This document shows, one piece after another, positions 25,470 to 33,747 of a stretch of DNA of 64,000 bases. This stretch comes from Thermodesulfatator indicus DSM 15286 (GTDB lineage Bacteria > Desulfobacterota > Thermodesulfobacteria > Thermodesulfobacteriales > Thermodesulfatatoraceae): contig NC_015681.1 in assembly GCF_000217795.1 (NCBI RefSeq), positions 1,789,244 through 1,853,243 of the forward strand, in the 5' to 3' direction. Below the pieces are notes generated by a model. It saw only the letters and a list, made by a program, of their open reading frames with translations. It was not told the DNA's origin and ran no database searches. Position 1 is the first letter of the stretch. Each line of letters begins with the position of its first letter. The translations under genes and the position numbers were made by a program.

Positions 25470-25760
25470 TCTGTCATTGCGAGCCACGCCCTTTATTTCG
25501 TCATTGCGAGGGGCGAAGCCCCGAAGCAATCCCTAGAGATTACTTCGTCGGCCCTGCAGGCCTCCTCGTAATGACAGAAGGGGAACGGCTCCTCGCAGTG
25601 ACAAGTAGCTATCTCAGAGACTGCTTCGCTCCGCTCGCAGTGACAAGTGGAGATGTCATTGCGAGGCTGCGCCTCCCTTTCCGTTATTTGCGATGCCTCG
25701 TTCCCTTCTGTGTCATTGCGAGCGAGCCGCAGCGAGCGAAGCAATCTCAGACCCTTGCAA
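25470..25760. repeat. REP-like repeat cluster with a well-formed complete unit
   Basis: The clearest single unit spans 25500-25575. It starts GTCATTGCGAGGGGCGAAG and ends CTCCTCGTAATGAC, with two internal hairpins (GGGGCGAAGCCCC, GGCCCTGCAGGCC) around a central AATCCCTAGAGATTA palindrome. Partial copies flank it. No gene is seen in 25435-25780. Confidence 0.9.
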
Positions 25761-25780
25761 TCTCTAAAGTAAAACAATCC

Positions 25781-26068
25781 CTACAATTCATCATACAAAT
25801 CCCTCCACTCGGGATTGAATATATTTATCAATTCTATCTTTTTCTTTCTAGAGCCAGATTTGATTTTCTTTTCTCTTAAAATAGCATTTTCTGGATCTTC
25901 AAAGATCTCGTAATAAACCAGCTTAGTAACTTTATATTTTTTCGTAAATTTACTGCCTATTCCATTTTTATGCTGAAATATACGACGTTTAAGGTCACTA
26001 GTAATTCCCGTATAAAGAACTGTATTGTTTTTATTGGTCAAAATATAAACATAATATTGCTTTTGCAT
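25781..26068 (-). CDS. GIY-YIG domain nuclease-like protein
   Basis: 95 residues, a single GIY-YIG domain of the UPF0213/YhbQ-like type. YYVYILTNKNNTVLYTGITSDLKRRI carries the Y-V-Y and Y-T-G motif pair, the catalytic Arg is in the following helix (DLKRRIFQH), and the Glu is in DPENAILREKKIKS. Such small proteins are widespread and often sit among repeats; DNA nicking is known for the fold but a cellular role is not established. It lies between a repeat cluster and an IS110 copy that itself interrupts a repeat. Confidence 0.85.
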   Translation of the reverse strand: MQKQYYVYILTNKNNTVLYTGITSDLKRRIFQHKNGIGSKFTKKYKVTKLVYYEIFEDPENAILREKKIKSGSRKKKIELINIFNPEWRDLYDEL

Positions 26069-26089
26069 ATCTTAGCCCCACTCCAGAGA

Positions 26090-26182
26090 TCCCTTCGCTC
26101 CGCTCGGGACAAGGACTGCTTCGCTCCGCTCGCAGTGACAGATGAGGGTGTCATAGCGAGCCCGTCTCTTTTTTTGTCATTG
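26090..26182. repeat. REP-like repeat interrupted by IS110 copy 1 (left part)
   Basis: Modules CCCTTCGCTCCGCTCGGGAC, CTTCGCTCCGCTCGCAGTGAC and TGTCATAGCGAGCC end in TTTTGTCATTG (26172-26182). The repeat resumes as CGAGCCACGAAG at 27419. Removing the element restores GTCATTGCGAGCC. Confidence 0.85.
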
Positions 26183-26223
26183 TATGGTTTTAAGTAAAGG
26201 GCAAAAGCATTAAAGTAAAAAAA

Positions 26224-26391
26224 GTTGGTAGGGAGGGACAGGCTGTTGAGTCATGGAACGTTTGCTTTTTAGCAAACTGTTCGATCGCAAGATTAGCCGT
26301 CCTTCCCTGTGTTTGAACAGTATCCGGGACGTTTCCAATTACGGAAACTGTCCGTATACAAGGCTAAACCTGGAAGGACCTCCCTACCAAC
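26224..26391 (+). ncRNA. Predicted bridge RNA of IS110 copy 1
   Basis: A 168-nt non-coding segment closed by a perfect 13-bp stem (GTTGGTAGGGAGG, 26224-26236; CCTCCCTACCAAC, 26379-26391). Loop 1 has stem GTTTGCT/AGCAAAC with flanking GTCAT (26250-26254) and TCGCAA (26285-26290), matching the target GTCAT-TG-CGA on opposite strands. Loop 2 has stem GGACGTTTCC/GGAAACTGTCC with flanking ACAGTATC (26317-26324) and ATACAA (26356-26361), matching the joined element ends ACAGTATC-TTGTAT. That is the target-loop plus donor-loop layout of IS110 bridge RNAs. Transcription is not shown. Confidence 0.75.
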
Positions 26392-26431
26392 AATCTTTAT
26401 TTTATCTCAAAGAAAGGAGAATTGAAGACCT

Positions 26432-27400
26432 ATGAAAAATTTATCTTTTCTTGGGGTGGATGTGGCCAAGGATACATTGGTTATTTTTGATGGCCAGAAG
26501 GTTTACGAGTTTCAAAATGAAAGGGGTTTAAAGAAATTTAAGAGGAAGTTTTTTAAGAAGAAAGAAGACAGGAAGAAAAGGGTGGTGATATACGAGCCCA
26601 CAGGGCCATATTCGGCATTTCTGGAGGAGTTCTGTGCTACGAATATGATAAAAGTAGTATCCCTTAACCCCAGAAAAGTCCCCCGTTTAAGAGAAGTATT
26701 AGGTCACAGAGCAAAAACAGATAATCTTGATGCGAAACTGTTATACGAATATCACAAGATAGTTAGCGAAGAAGAGATCAAAGAAATAGAATATAACGAA
26801 AATTTAGAGAAATTAGCTTTATTGTTAAGTGAGTATCAATTATATCAAAACATAGAAAACAAGTTATCTAATTTTCTAGAGTATTTAGATAGAGTACCAG
26901 TAGATAGTAAAGAAAGCAAAAAACACATACAGAAAAACTTAGAAGAAACAAGGCAGAGGCTTCAGAAGATAAAGAAAGAGATGGAGGAATTAGTAAATAA
27001 AGATGACGACATAAACAAAGGGGTTAAAGAAATAGAGAAAGTTAAAGGTATAGGGAAGATGATAGCGACATATTGTTACATCTTTTTTCGGAAGAGGCGG
27101 ATAAGAAACCGGCGGGAGGTAGTAGCTCTAGCAGGATTGGACCCGGAAGTAAAGGAATCTGGTAAGAGGAAGCTGGTAACCAGGATAAGCAAGAAAGGGG
27201 ATAATAGGTTAAGGAGTTTGCTTTTTATGGGGGCGCTTAGTGCCATAAGATGTAAAGAAGGGGGACTAAAAGAGTATTACGAAAGTTTGATAAAGAGAGG
27301 AAAACCGAAGAAAGTGGCCATAATAGCCTGTGCCAGAAAATTATTGATATTTGCTTTCTATAATTACAAAAAATGGCAAATGGAAGCTCAAAGTGCTTGA
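26432..27400 (+). CDS. IS110-family transposase (DEDD recombinase), copy 1
   Basis: 322 residues. The N-terminal RuvC-like DEDD domain opens LGVDVAKDTLVIFDG and continues VVIYEPTGPYS and the family hallmark HRAKTDNLDAKLLYEY. The central part is a coiled coil (residues about 130-195). The C-terminal Transposase_20 domain has VKGIGKMIATYCYIFF, ALAGLDPEVKESGKRK and NRLRSLLFMGALSA with the catalytic Ser region. The start follows AAAGGAGA at a proper distance. Such enzymes recombine circular intermediates into a target chosen by the bridge RNA, without long duplications. It differs from copy 2 at only five residues and looks intact. Confidence 0.95.
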   Translation: MKNLSFLGVDVAKDTLVIFDGQKVYEFQNERGLKKFKRKFFKKKEDRKKRVVIYEPTGPYSAFLEEFCATNMIKVVSLNPRKVPRLREVLGHRAKTDNLDAKLLYEYHKIVSEEEIKEIEYNENLEKLALLLSEYQLYQNIENKLSNFLEYLDRVPVDSKESKKHIQKNLEETRQRLQKIKKEMEELVNKDDDINKGVKEIEKVKGIGKMIATYCYIFFRKRRIRNRREVVALAGLDPEVKESGKRKLVTRISKKGDNRLRSLLFMGALSAIRCKEGGLKEYYESLIKRGKPKKVAIIACARKLLIFAFYNYKKWQMEAQSA

Positions 27401-27418
27401 CAAAAACACAGTATCTTG

Positions 27419-27590
27419 CGAGCCACGAAGTAGCGAAGCAATCCTTGTCGCGAGGCGACACAGTCGCCGTGGCGATCTCTATCTCAGAGACTGCTTCGCT
27501 CCGCTCGCAGTGACAGATGAGGGTGTCATAGCGAGCCACGCCCTTTATTTTGTCATTGCGATGGGCGAAGCCCCGAAGCAATCTCATACA
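27419..27590. repeat. REP-like repeat continuing after IS110 copy 1
   Basis: CGAGCCACGAAGTAGCGAAGC, the sub-module TTGTCGCGAGGCGACACAG, then GACTGCTTCGCTCCGCTCG, CAGTGACAGATGAGGGTGTC and GTCATTGCGATGGGCGAAG. The stretch CTGCTTCGC...GTGTCATAGCGAGCC is also present just left of the element. Confidence 0.85.
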
Positions 27591-27598
27591 AAAATACC

Positions 27599-28714
27599 TC
27601 ACAACCCTAAAACAGTCTCATAAACCCTCAACATATTCTCAACATGCCGGTCAAGGCTAAAAACCACTTCACAGCGTCGCCTGGCGGCTTCCCCCATATC
27701 CTTAACCAGCAGAGGGTCTACTATCAACGAACGCAAAGCCTCAGCCAGAGCTTCAGGCTTTTTCGGCGGCACAAGGAGACCTGTTTCTCCATCTACGATC
27801 ATTTCGGGGATTCCTCCGACCGCTCCGCCAATAACCGGTCTTGCGTGAGCCATGGCCTCAAGGGTGGCGTTCCCGAGAGGCTCAATGTGGCTTGGCACGG
27901 TTACGATGTCCACGGCGTCTAACCACTCATCTACATTCTTTTGAAAGCCGCGAAAATCGGCTTTTACCCTCAGTTCTTTAGCCAGGTCTTCCATTTCCTG
28001 GCGATAAGCCCCCTGCCCGGCCAGGTCATCACCAATTATAACCAGGTGTGCCTTTTGTTTAACCTTATCAGGCAAAAGTTTCCAGGCCCTTATTAAATCC
28101 TGCACGCCTTTACGTGGGATAATCTGCCCGGCGAATAGCACGATAACTTTATCTCCGGGTAAGTTTAGTTTCTGCCGCAGCTCAAGGCGTTCGTTTTCAT
28201 TAGGGAGTTCAGGCAAAGGCAGGCCGTCATAAACAACTTCTCCCGGTTGAGAAGCAAGTGGCGGATAGGCCTTTTCTAGGTCCTTTCGCAAAGCGTTGGA
28301 AACAAATACATGATATTCAACCCCAAATTTTAGAAGCCACTTTATAGCGTCACTACCAAAAATGTAACGATGATGGCATATTCGTGGTGTTCTAAAAGGC
28401 TTTGCCGCTGCACTTAAAAATTGAAAGCTCGGTAGGTCGTTAGCATGCACTAAATCAAAGCCTTCACGCTTCAAATAACGGCGAAAGCGCCATACAGCCC
28501 ACCAGTAGTAAGGGAGATTTAGCTTTTCGGTAAAAGGCATGGGAAAGTGAACCCAGTTAACGCCTTGTTCGCTAAAGCGCCTCCCCACTTCATTATTTGA
28601 ACCCAATGCGCAAGTTACTTTGTGGCCACTGGCTTGAAGGCCCAAGGCCAGGCGTTCAAGGGCCACTTCCGCTCCACCGATAAAAGGTGCCAGACTAGTC
28701 AGGAGAATTTTCAT
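27599..28714 (-). CDS. GT4 glycosyltransferase
   Basis: 371 residues. The GT-B fold opens MKILLTSLAPFIGGAEVALERLALGL; the donor domain starts VIVLFAGQIIPRKGVQDLI near residue 190, and the GT4 E-x7-E region is PLGNATLEAMAHARPVIGGAVGGIPEMI near 285. Retaining enzymes of this family extend lipid-linked glycans in the cytoplasm from nucleotide sugars. Its start overlaps the preceding GT2 gene by 20 bases, so they are cotranscribed. It appears complete and free of repeat insertion, unlike the GT4 at 22.8 kb. The sugar is unknown. Confidence 0.9.
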   Translation of the reverse strand: MKILLTSLAPFIGGAEVALERLALGLQASGHKVTCALGSNNEVGRRFSEQGVNWVHFPMPFTEKLNLPYYWWAVWRFRRYLKREGFDLVHANDLPSFQFLSAAAKPFRTPRICHHRYIFGSDAIKWLLKFGVEYHVFVSNALRKDLEKAYPPLASQPGEVVYDGLPLPELPNENERLELRQKLNLPGDKVIVLFAGQIIPRKGVQDLIRAWKLLPDKVKQKAHLVIIGDDLAGQGAYRQEMEDLAKELRVKADFRGFQKNVDEWLDAVDIVTVPSHIEPLGNATLEAMAHARPVIGGAVGGIPEMIVDGETGLLVPPKKPEALAEALRSLIVDPLLVKDMGEAARRRCEVVFSLDRHVENMLRVYETVLGL

Positions 28715-29702
28715 TATGTTTAGATAGAAATAATTTTTTTACTAAACAAAAAAAGTATGTTTTCCATAACAACAAATTAAAAGGATAAATTTTCAGAGCT
28801 TTTTTAAAATAATAAAAAGCTTTATCAGTGTTTAAATTTTGCCAAAATAAACTATATCCTATATCCCAAAAATAAATCTGAGACAATTTTTTGATAACTA
28901 AACTTCTTTCTCTTTTTCGTGAAGCAGGCAATCTTTCTAATAATATTTTATAATGTTTAGTATATTCTAGAATCTTTTTCTCTTGAGAGAATAAATCTTG
29001 CGAATAGACATTTGATAGATGATTTTCATGAACACGGTAAGTAGCATGAATATTTAGCAAATAAGCAAATTTAAGACCTGACAAAATTGCTTCATAAACT
29101 AATAGTTTATCTTCACCAATACGTACGTCTTCATTGAAGTTTACAAAGTTAAAAGTAGACTTTTTAATTACAGATGTCTGTAAACCAGCATAAATTTCGT
29201 ATTTAATAGCTTTATATAAAAATTCCTGGTCATTAAAAAGAAAAAAGTTAGGTTCTAGTTCTAAATAGGAAAATTTAGTTCTTCCATGCCAATTTTTCTT
29301 TTTTATAGAAGAAATAATAACATTATTGTTTTTGACTAATTCGACATCGGCATAAAACCAATCAATATATTTATATTTGGTTAACAAAAAAATAGCTTTT
29401 TCTAAATGCCATGGTTTCCACAAGTCATCACTATCTAAGAATGCGATATATTCACCTCTTGCATTTTGAATTCCATACTTTCTAGCACCGGCAGGACCTT
29501 TTTTAAATTTATTAGTTAAATATTTTATTCTAGGTTCTTTTCGAGCAAGGTCTGAAACTATTTCTTTCGTATTGTCTGTACTTCTATCATCAATAATTAA
29601 AAGCTCCCAGTCTTGGAAGGTTTGATTAATTACTGAAAAAATTGCTTCTCTCAATAAAAAAGCTCTATTATAAGTTGGAATAATTACTGAAACCAAAGGC
29701 AT
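28695..29702 (-). CDS. GT2 glycosyltransferase
   Basis: 335 residues, a GT-A inverting transferase: VSVIIPTYNRAFLLREAIFSV at the N-terminus, LLIIDDRSTDNT near residue 35 and the metal-binding D-x-D as YIAFLDSDDLW near 88. The C-terminal part is helical without clear membrane segments. It sits 1 base from the downstream end of a sulfotransferase gene and overlaps the GT4 gene by 20 bases, forming one transcription unit with both. Very AT-rich compared with the GT4 gene, as is common for exchanged polysaccharide genes. The sugar is unknown. Confidence 0.9.
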   Translation of the reverse strand: MPLVSVIIPTYNRAFLLREAIFSVINQTFQDWELLIIDDRSTDNTKEIVSDLARKEPRIKYLTNKFKKGPAGARKYGIQNARGEYIAFLDSDDLWKPWHLEKAIFLLTKYKYIDWFYADVELVKNNNVIISSIKKKNWHGRTKFSYLELEPNFFLFNDQEFLYKAIKYEIYAGLQTSVIKKSTFNFVNFNEDVRIGEDKLLVYEAILSGLKFAYLLNIHATYRVHENHLSNVYSQDLFSQEKKILEYTKHYKILLERLPASRKRERSLVIKKLSQIYFWDIGYSLFWQNLNTDKAFYYFKKALKIYPFNLLLWKTYFFCLVKKLFLSKHNENSPD

Positions 29703-29703
29703 T

Positions 29704-30585
29704 TTATATTTCTTTTAAACCTAACAGTTTCCTGATTTTATAAGAAAATTGTAACTTACATAAAAAAGAAATCTTAGGTACTTTTTCAATATAACCTAAA
29801 TCTTTCATTAAAGGTCCACAAATATCATACACTCTGGAAATTTCTAATTTAGTTAAAGAAAAATTTTGATTAATGCTTCCCGTTCCAAAAAAACCTTCTG
29901 GTTCTTTATATATTGTTTTTATTGTATCAAATTTCTTTTGTTTTTTCAGTTTGCTTAATGAACATTTTTCTATAATTTCTCTAAGCATTTCATGGTCATA
30001 TTCTAAATTTAGCCAGGAAAAAATATCAGATAATAAAGAAATGGTATTAATCCTTAAATTTTCATATTTCAATTCAAAATATCTATCTTGGGGAAGGGTT
30101 CTTCCAAAAGATATACCAGAAGATACACAGTTTTTCCAAACTAAAGCTGCAACTGTTGGCGAAATATAACGTCCGTTAAGCTCAAATACTCTTTTTAAAG
30201 AAGCTACAACGTGTCTGGCATCTCTTATAAGATGAATAAATTTAGAGTCTGGAAATATTTTTGAAATAAGTGGGATATGAAAAACATGTTCTGGCGTTTT
30301 TTCTAGAAAATATTTAATATCTTTTTTTTCTGAATTTTTTAGAACAGGTTTAATAAATTCTAAAAAATACAATCTCCATAGGTCGTATTCTTTTTCTTCG
30401 GGCCAATAAGCAGGTAATCCTACTACTCTCCAATCATCCCGTTTTTTGTAAAACTCAATAAATTTTGAAAGAGCACTAAAAAAGTGGGTTTCCTGGCCAG
30501 TAATCACTTGAGGATGACTCGCTAAAAGAGCCTGCAACCAGGTTGTTCCACTTCTCGGTGCTCCGACAATAAAAATAAAATTCAT
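29704..30585 (-). CDS. Sulfotransferase (second of three)
   Basis: 293 residues. The PAPS phosphosulfate loop FIFIVGAPRSGTTWLQALLASHP is at the N-terminus; the 3'-phosphate motif SKFIHLIRDARHVVASLKRVF is near residue 120. The helical C-terminus has GFFGTGSINQNFS. The family is similar to carbohydrate or lipid sulfotransferases. It lies between the GT2 gene (1 base) and the oxidoreductase-epimerase fusion (2 bases), implying coupled expression. It shares only the PAPS motifs with the sulfotransferases at 21.8 and 35.2 kb, so the three probably have different acceptors. Confidence 0.85.
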   Translation of the reverse strand: MNFIFIVGAPRSGTTWLQALLASHPQVITGQETHFFSALSKFIEFYKKRDDWRVVGLPAYWPEEKEYDLWRLYFLEFIKPVLKNSEKKDIKYFLEKTPEHVFHIPLISKIFPDSKFIHLIRDARHVVASLKRVFELNGRYISPTVAALVWKNCVSSGISFGRTLPQDRYFELKYENLRINTISLLSDIFSWLNLEYDHEMLREIIEKCSLSKLKKQKKFDTIKTIYKEPEGFFGTGSINQNFSLTKLEISRVYDICGPLMKDLGYIEKVPKISFLCKLQFSYKIRKLLGLKEI

Positions 30586-30587
30586 AG

Positions 30588-32819
30588 CTAAACAATCCCG
30601 CTAAATTTTACCCAATCTATTGTCTTGACTATTGCTTCTTCTTTTGAGCAAGCTAGTTCAAAAGAAAGTTTATATTTGAGTTTGCTAATATCAAGGACAG
30701 CGTTCATCCCTCCCCCTAAAACTACTAAGTTAGATACTGAATTTTTAGGCTGGAAAACGGGCAAACTACCGCCGCCAAAAAGCTTTTTGACTTTTTCTTC
30801 TACTTTTGGCAATTCCAAGATTTTTCTGGGAAGCATACCAATAGGATCGGTATAAATAGTTTTTCGCATAAAAGCCTTAAATTCAGGAGAAGTAAAAAGT
30901 TCTTTGAAATTACCTATATATTCTTTAAGTTTGCTATCCTTTTTTGTTTCCGTTTTTGAAAAAACCGGTACCTCTTCTATATCCAAAGGAATATTTAGAC
31001 CTTCAATAAAAGCTCTGTAGAATTCTTTCCAGGTCATAGAATCCTGTTCTCCCAGGTTAAACACTTCTCCTGCAATATCTTCAGGCTCTGCATGTATAGC
31101 ACAAATGAAAGCCTCTACCACATTGTCAACATATATCATATCACAAGGTGTATCTGGATCTCCCTTCCAGGCAAACCTTCTTTCAGTCATAGCCTGCAAA
31201 GGGTTAGTCACAAAAGTAAAACCAAATGGCCCAAAAACTCGGGCTGGCCTAAAAATTACCGCAGGCAGGCCCTTTTTTGCATAATATTGTACTACGTGTT
31301 CGGCTTTAGCCTTACTTTTTCCGTAAACACTTTCGGAGTCAGGCTTAAGCGGGAAAGATTCGTCTATTAAGCCACTTATTTTGGAGCCATAAACTGCCAT
31401 AGAGCTTACATGGATGAAATGCTTAACACCTTTTTTAAAAGCCGCCCTGGCAAGCTTGCGTGTGCCTTCCACGGTAACGTTAAAAATTTTTTTAGGGTCC
31501 CCATAGGCTGTGCCTACAGCACAATGTATAACCGCGTCACAACCTTCCACTAGCTCGTCAAAACCTTTATCCTGTTCAAGATCAAACTGAACCATCTCAA
31601 CATCAAGCCTGGCCAGACGAGCGGCTTTGCCGGGATTCCTCACTACAGCACGCACCTCAAAACCTTCGCGTAACCGCAGTATTTCTGCCGCCCGGCAGCC
31701 TATAAAACCCGTTGCTCCAGTAACCAGAACTTTTGTTTTTTTAGGAAGCTTTTTTCTTTTTAAAAATTTGTTTTCAGATGGAGTAAGCCAACTTTTAGGG
31801 AGAGTCTTTTTGTTGTGATAGCATTTTTCAATCAGGGCCAAAACTGGTAAAGAACTTTGTGCCGAAGCTAGTGGTTCTTTGTCTTCTTTTATGGCAGCTA
31901 GCCAGTCGTCATAAACACGAGCGAAAGTGGCGTACCAGGACTCATCTTCGTTTAAATCATTTTTCCATAGCCCTTGATATATAAAAGGCTTTTTAGAGTT
32001 ATCCCAAAAATCTTCTATGCCAGTTTCTTTAGGAAAGATAATTAATCTATAGCGTTCTGAAGGTTTAAATTCCAGGATAGCCCTTTCACACTCAATCTTT
32101 ATGCCACCATTTAACTTGCGGGTTCTCGCAAATTCACCTATTCCCTCAACAGATTTCCCTTCAAAATTAAATCTAAGTTTTAAGATACAATCCGCTTCAA
32201 TTCCACCAAGAGCATCATCTTGATATTCTAAAAGCTCCACCGGCTCTTCAAAAATTTGAAACAAAAAATCCAAAAAATGAGGCCCTAGATCCATTAAAAC
32301 CCCACCGCCTGCAAGTTCTTTTTTCATATTGCCAAGAGAAGCCGCAGGCCAATTATAAAACCCCCCAGCTTTTACCGAAAAATTTAACGGTATTCCAAAA
32401 ACTTTATTTTTAATCAGTGAGACCATTAACCTGAAGCTAGGGAAAAAACGACGATATAAAGGCACAGCTACTTTTAAGTTTTTTTCTTGAGCCAGGCTGA
32501 TTACTTTTTTGGCTTCGTCAACTGATAAGGCCAGAGGTTTTTCAACTAATAGGTGAATTCCTTTATGTAGAAGTTCTATAGCACAGGGCGCATGATGAAA
32601 TGGTGGGGTAGCGATAACGGCTGCGTCTATGTCAGAGAGGTCTGCTTCTGATATATCGGAATAAACCCGCGGCACTTTATAACCTTTGGCAAAATAGTGT
32701 GCACGTTCTAAATTGGGGTCAACTAAAGCAACCAAATCAATCTCAGGATGCCCGGCCAGAACCGGTAAATGAAGCTGTTCAGAAATAGCTCCACAGCCGA
32801 TGAGTATGGTTTTAAGCAT
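30588..32819 (-). CDS. Fusion of a Gfo/Idh/MocA oxidoreductase and an extended SDR epimerase/dehydratase
   Basis: 743 residues. Residues 1-345 form a Gfo/Idh/MocA NAD-dependent sugar dehydrogenase: ILIGCGAISEQLHLPVL, then LLVEKPLALSVDEAKK with the EKP motif, and GGGVLMDLGPHFLD. Residues about 360-740 form an extended short-chain dehydrogenase: VLVTGATGFIGCRAAE, the HVSSMAVYG segment and the catalytic Y-x-x-x-K in SVYGKSKAKAEH. Known: each domain oxidises, epimerises or dehydrates nucleotide sugars. Inferred: one polypeptide carrying two successive steps of sugar-nucleotide synthesis for the locus. It overlaps the GT2 gene upstream by 8 bases. The joint near residue 350 is a lysine-rich linker. 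Confidence 0.9.
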   Translation of the reverse strand: MLKTILIGCGAISEQLHLPVLAGHPEIDLVALVDPNLERAHYFAKGYKVPRVYSDISEADLSDIDAAVIATPPFHHAPCAIELLHKGIHLLVEKPLALSVDEAKKVISLAQEKNLKVAVPLYRRFFPSFRLMVSLIKNKVFGIPLNFSVKAGGFYNWPAASLGNMKKELAGGGVLMDLGPHFLDFLFQIFEEPVELLEYQDDALGGIEADCILKLRFNFEGKSVEGIGEFARTRKLNGGIKIECERAILEFKPSERYRLIIFPKETGIEDFWDNSKKPFIYQGLWKNDLNEDESWYATFARVYDDWLAAIKEDKEPLASAQSSLPVLALIEKCYHNKKTLPKSWLTPSENKFLKRKKLPKKTKVLVTGATGFIGCRAAEILRLREGFEVRAVVRNPGKAARLARLDVEMVQFDLEQDKGFDELVEGCDAVIHCAVGTAYGDPKKIFNVTVEGTRKLARAAFKKGVKHFIHVSSMAVYGSKISGLIDESFPLKPDSESVYGKSKAKAEHVVQYYAKKGLPAVIFRPARVFGPFGFTFVTNPLQAMTERRFAWKGDPDTPCDMIYVDNVVEAFICAIHAEPEDIAGEVFNLGEQDSMTWKEFYRAFIEGLNIPLDIEEVPVFSKTETKKDSKLKEYIGNFKELFTSPEFKAFMRKTIYTDPIGMLPRKILELPKVEEKVKKLFGGGSLPVFQPKNSVSNLVVLGGGMNAVLDISKLKYKLSFELACSKEEAIVKTIDWVKFSGIV

Positions 32820-33747
32820 GTTTAAACCCCTTGGAATAAATTTTTAAAAGCAGATGAGGGCCTAATAGAAAATAAAGATAAATAAAAGAAGAACCGCGTC
32901 TATTTAAAATTAAAAAGCGTGATAAAGTTCTCAAAGATTTAGCTGAATTTTCTATGTATTTCCAAGGAATATTATAAAATTTAGCTTGTAACAAAGTCCC
33001 CCATGTAGACCAAAACGCTTGCTGTCCGTATTTAGAAAGTAAGTCCTTTCTATGAAGGAATCCGGCACATAAAGTTTCTTTTACTTTTAGATATCCGAAC
33101 AACCTTTTTCTTTGATCATAATTTTTACACGTAGATGACTCGTGTGAACGATAATAGACACCTATGAAATTAGTAGTAATTAACTTTGCTCCAGCAAAAG
33201 CTATTCTAAGAAGAAATTCCCAATCTTCAGCAAAAAAAATTTCTTCATTAAAACCTGCCAATTTTTTAACTAAACTAGAAGGAAATAGAAAGGCATTTGG
33301 AGGTGCTAAATTAGTAAAAATAATTTTTGGCCAAAAATCAGCTACTATATTATCAATTTTAAAAATATTATCAATCGAGCCTGCAAAACGAGCAACATTC
33401 ATAGCTGCTACCAAATTGTTCCCAGACATAGCAATATTGACTAAATTATCAAGAGCTTTTGGATGTAAAATATCATCAGAATCTAAAAAGTAGTAGTAAT
33501 GACCACTTGCTAATTTAATGCCTAAATTTCTTGCAGCAGACACTCCTTTATTATTTTGGGTAACTATTTTTATGAAATTATTAGTCGAATATTTATTTAT
33601 AATATCAAGAGAATTGTCAGTAGATCCATCATTAACAATAATAATTTCATAATTTTTCAAGGTTTGATCTAATACAGATTGGATAGCTTCTTCTAAAAAG
33701 ATAGAACAGTTATAGCATGGTATAATAACAGAAACAAGAGGACCCAT
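32812..33747 (-). CDS. GT2 glycosyltransferase
   Basis: 311 residues, GT-A fold: VSVIIPCYNCSIFLEEAIQSV, IIIVNDGSTDNSLDII and the D-x-D as YYFLDSDDILHP near residue 90. A catalytic-base candidate lies in EEIFFAEDWEFLLRIAF near 170, matching the E-D-W-[ED] motif of the family. Very AT-rich. It shares base 33747 with the flippase fragment upstream and overlaps the fusion gene downstream, so it is in the middle of an operon. The acceptor is unknown. Confidence 0.9.
   Translation of the reverse strand: MGPLVSVIIPCYNCSIFLEEAIQSVLDQTLKNYEIIIVNDGSTDNSLDIINKYSTNNFIKIVTQNNKGVSAARNLGIKLASGHYYYFLDSDDILHPKALDNLVNIAMSGNNLVAAMNVARFAGSIDNIFKIDNIVADFWPKIIFTNLAPPNAFLFPSSLVKKLAGFNEEIFFAEDWEFLLRIAFAGAKLITTNFIGVYYRSHESSTCKNYDQRKRLFGYLKVKETLCAGFLHRKDLLSKYGQQAFWSTWGTLLQAKFYNIPWKYIENSAKSLRTLSRFLILNRRGSSFIYLYFLLGPHLLLKIYSKGFKHA

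Larger units (their letters stand above)
26183..27418 (+). mobile_element. IS110-family insertion sequence, copy 1
   Basis: The boundaries come from comparing the two copies and from the restored repeat. The left flank GTCATTG runs into TATGGTTTTAAG, and the right end ...CACAGTATCT runs into TGCGAGCC. A TG (or TTG) core is present at both junctions. No long terminal inverted repeats, one DEDD transposase and a long structured upstream segment are as expected for IS110. Length 1236 bp. It is almost identical to copy 2 (one indel at AAAAACACAG and a few substitutions), so movement was recent. Confidence 0.9.

Noticed and set aside
26253-26435. 60-residue frame upstream of the IS110 transposase, present in both copies
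   Set aside because: It is identical in both copies only because the elements are, and it overlaps the structured bridge-RNA segment with no ribosome site or family similarity.
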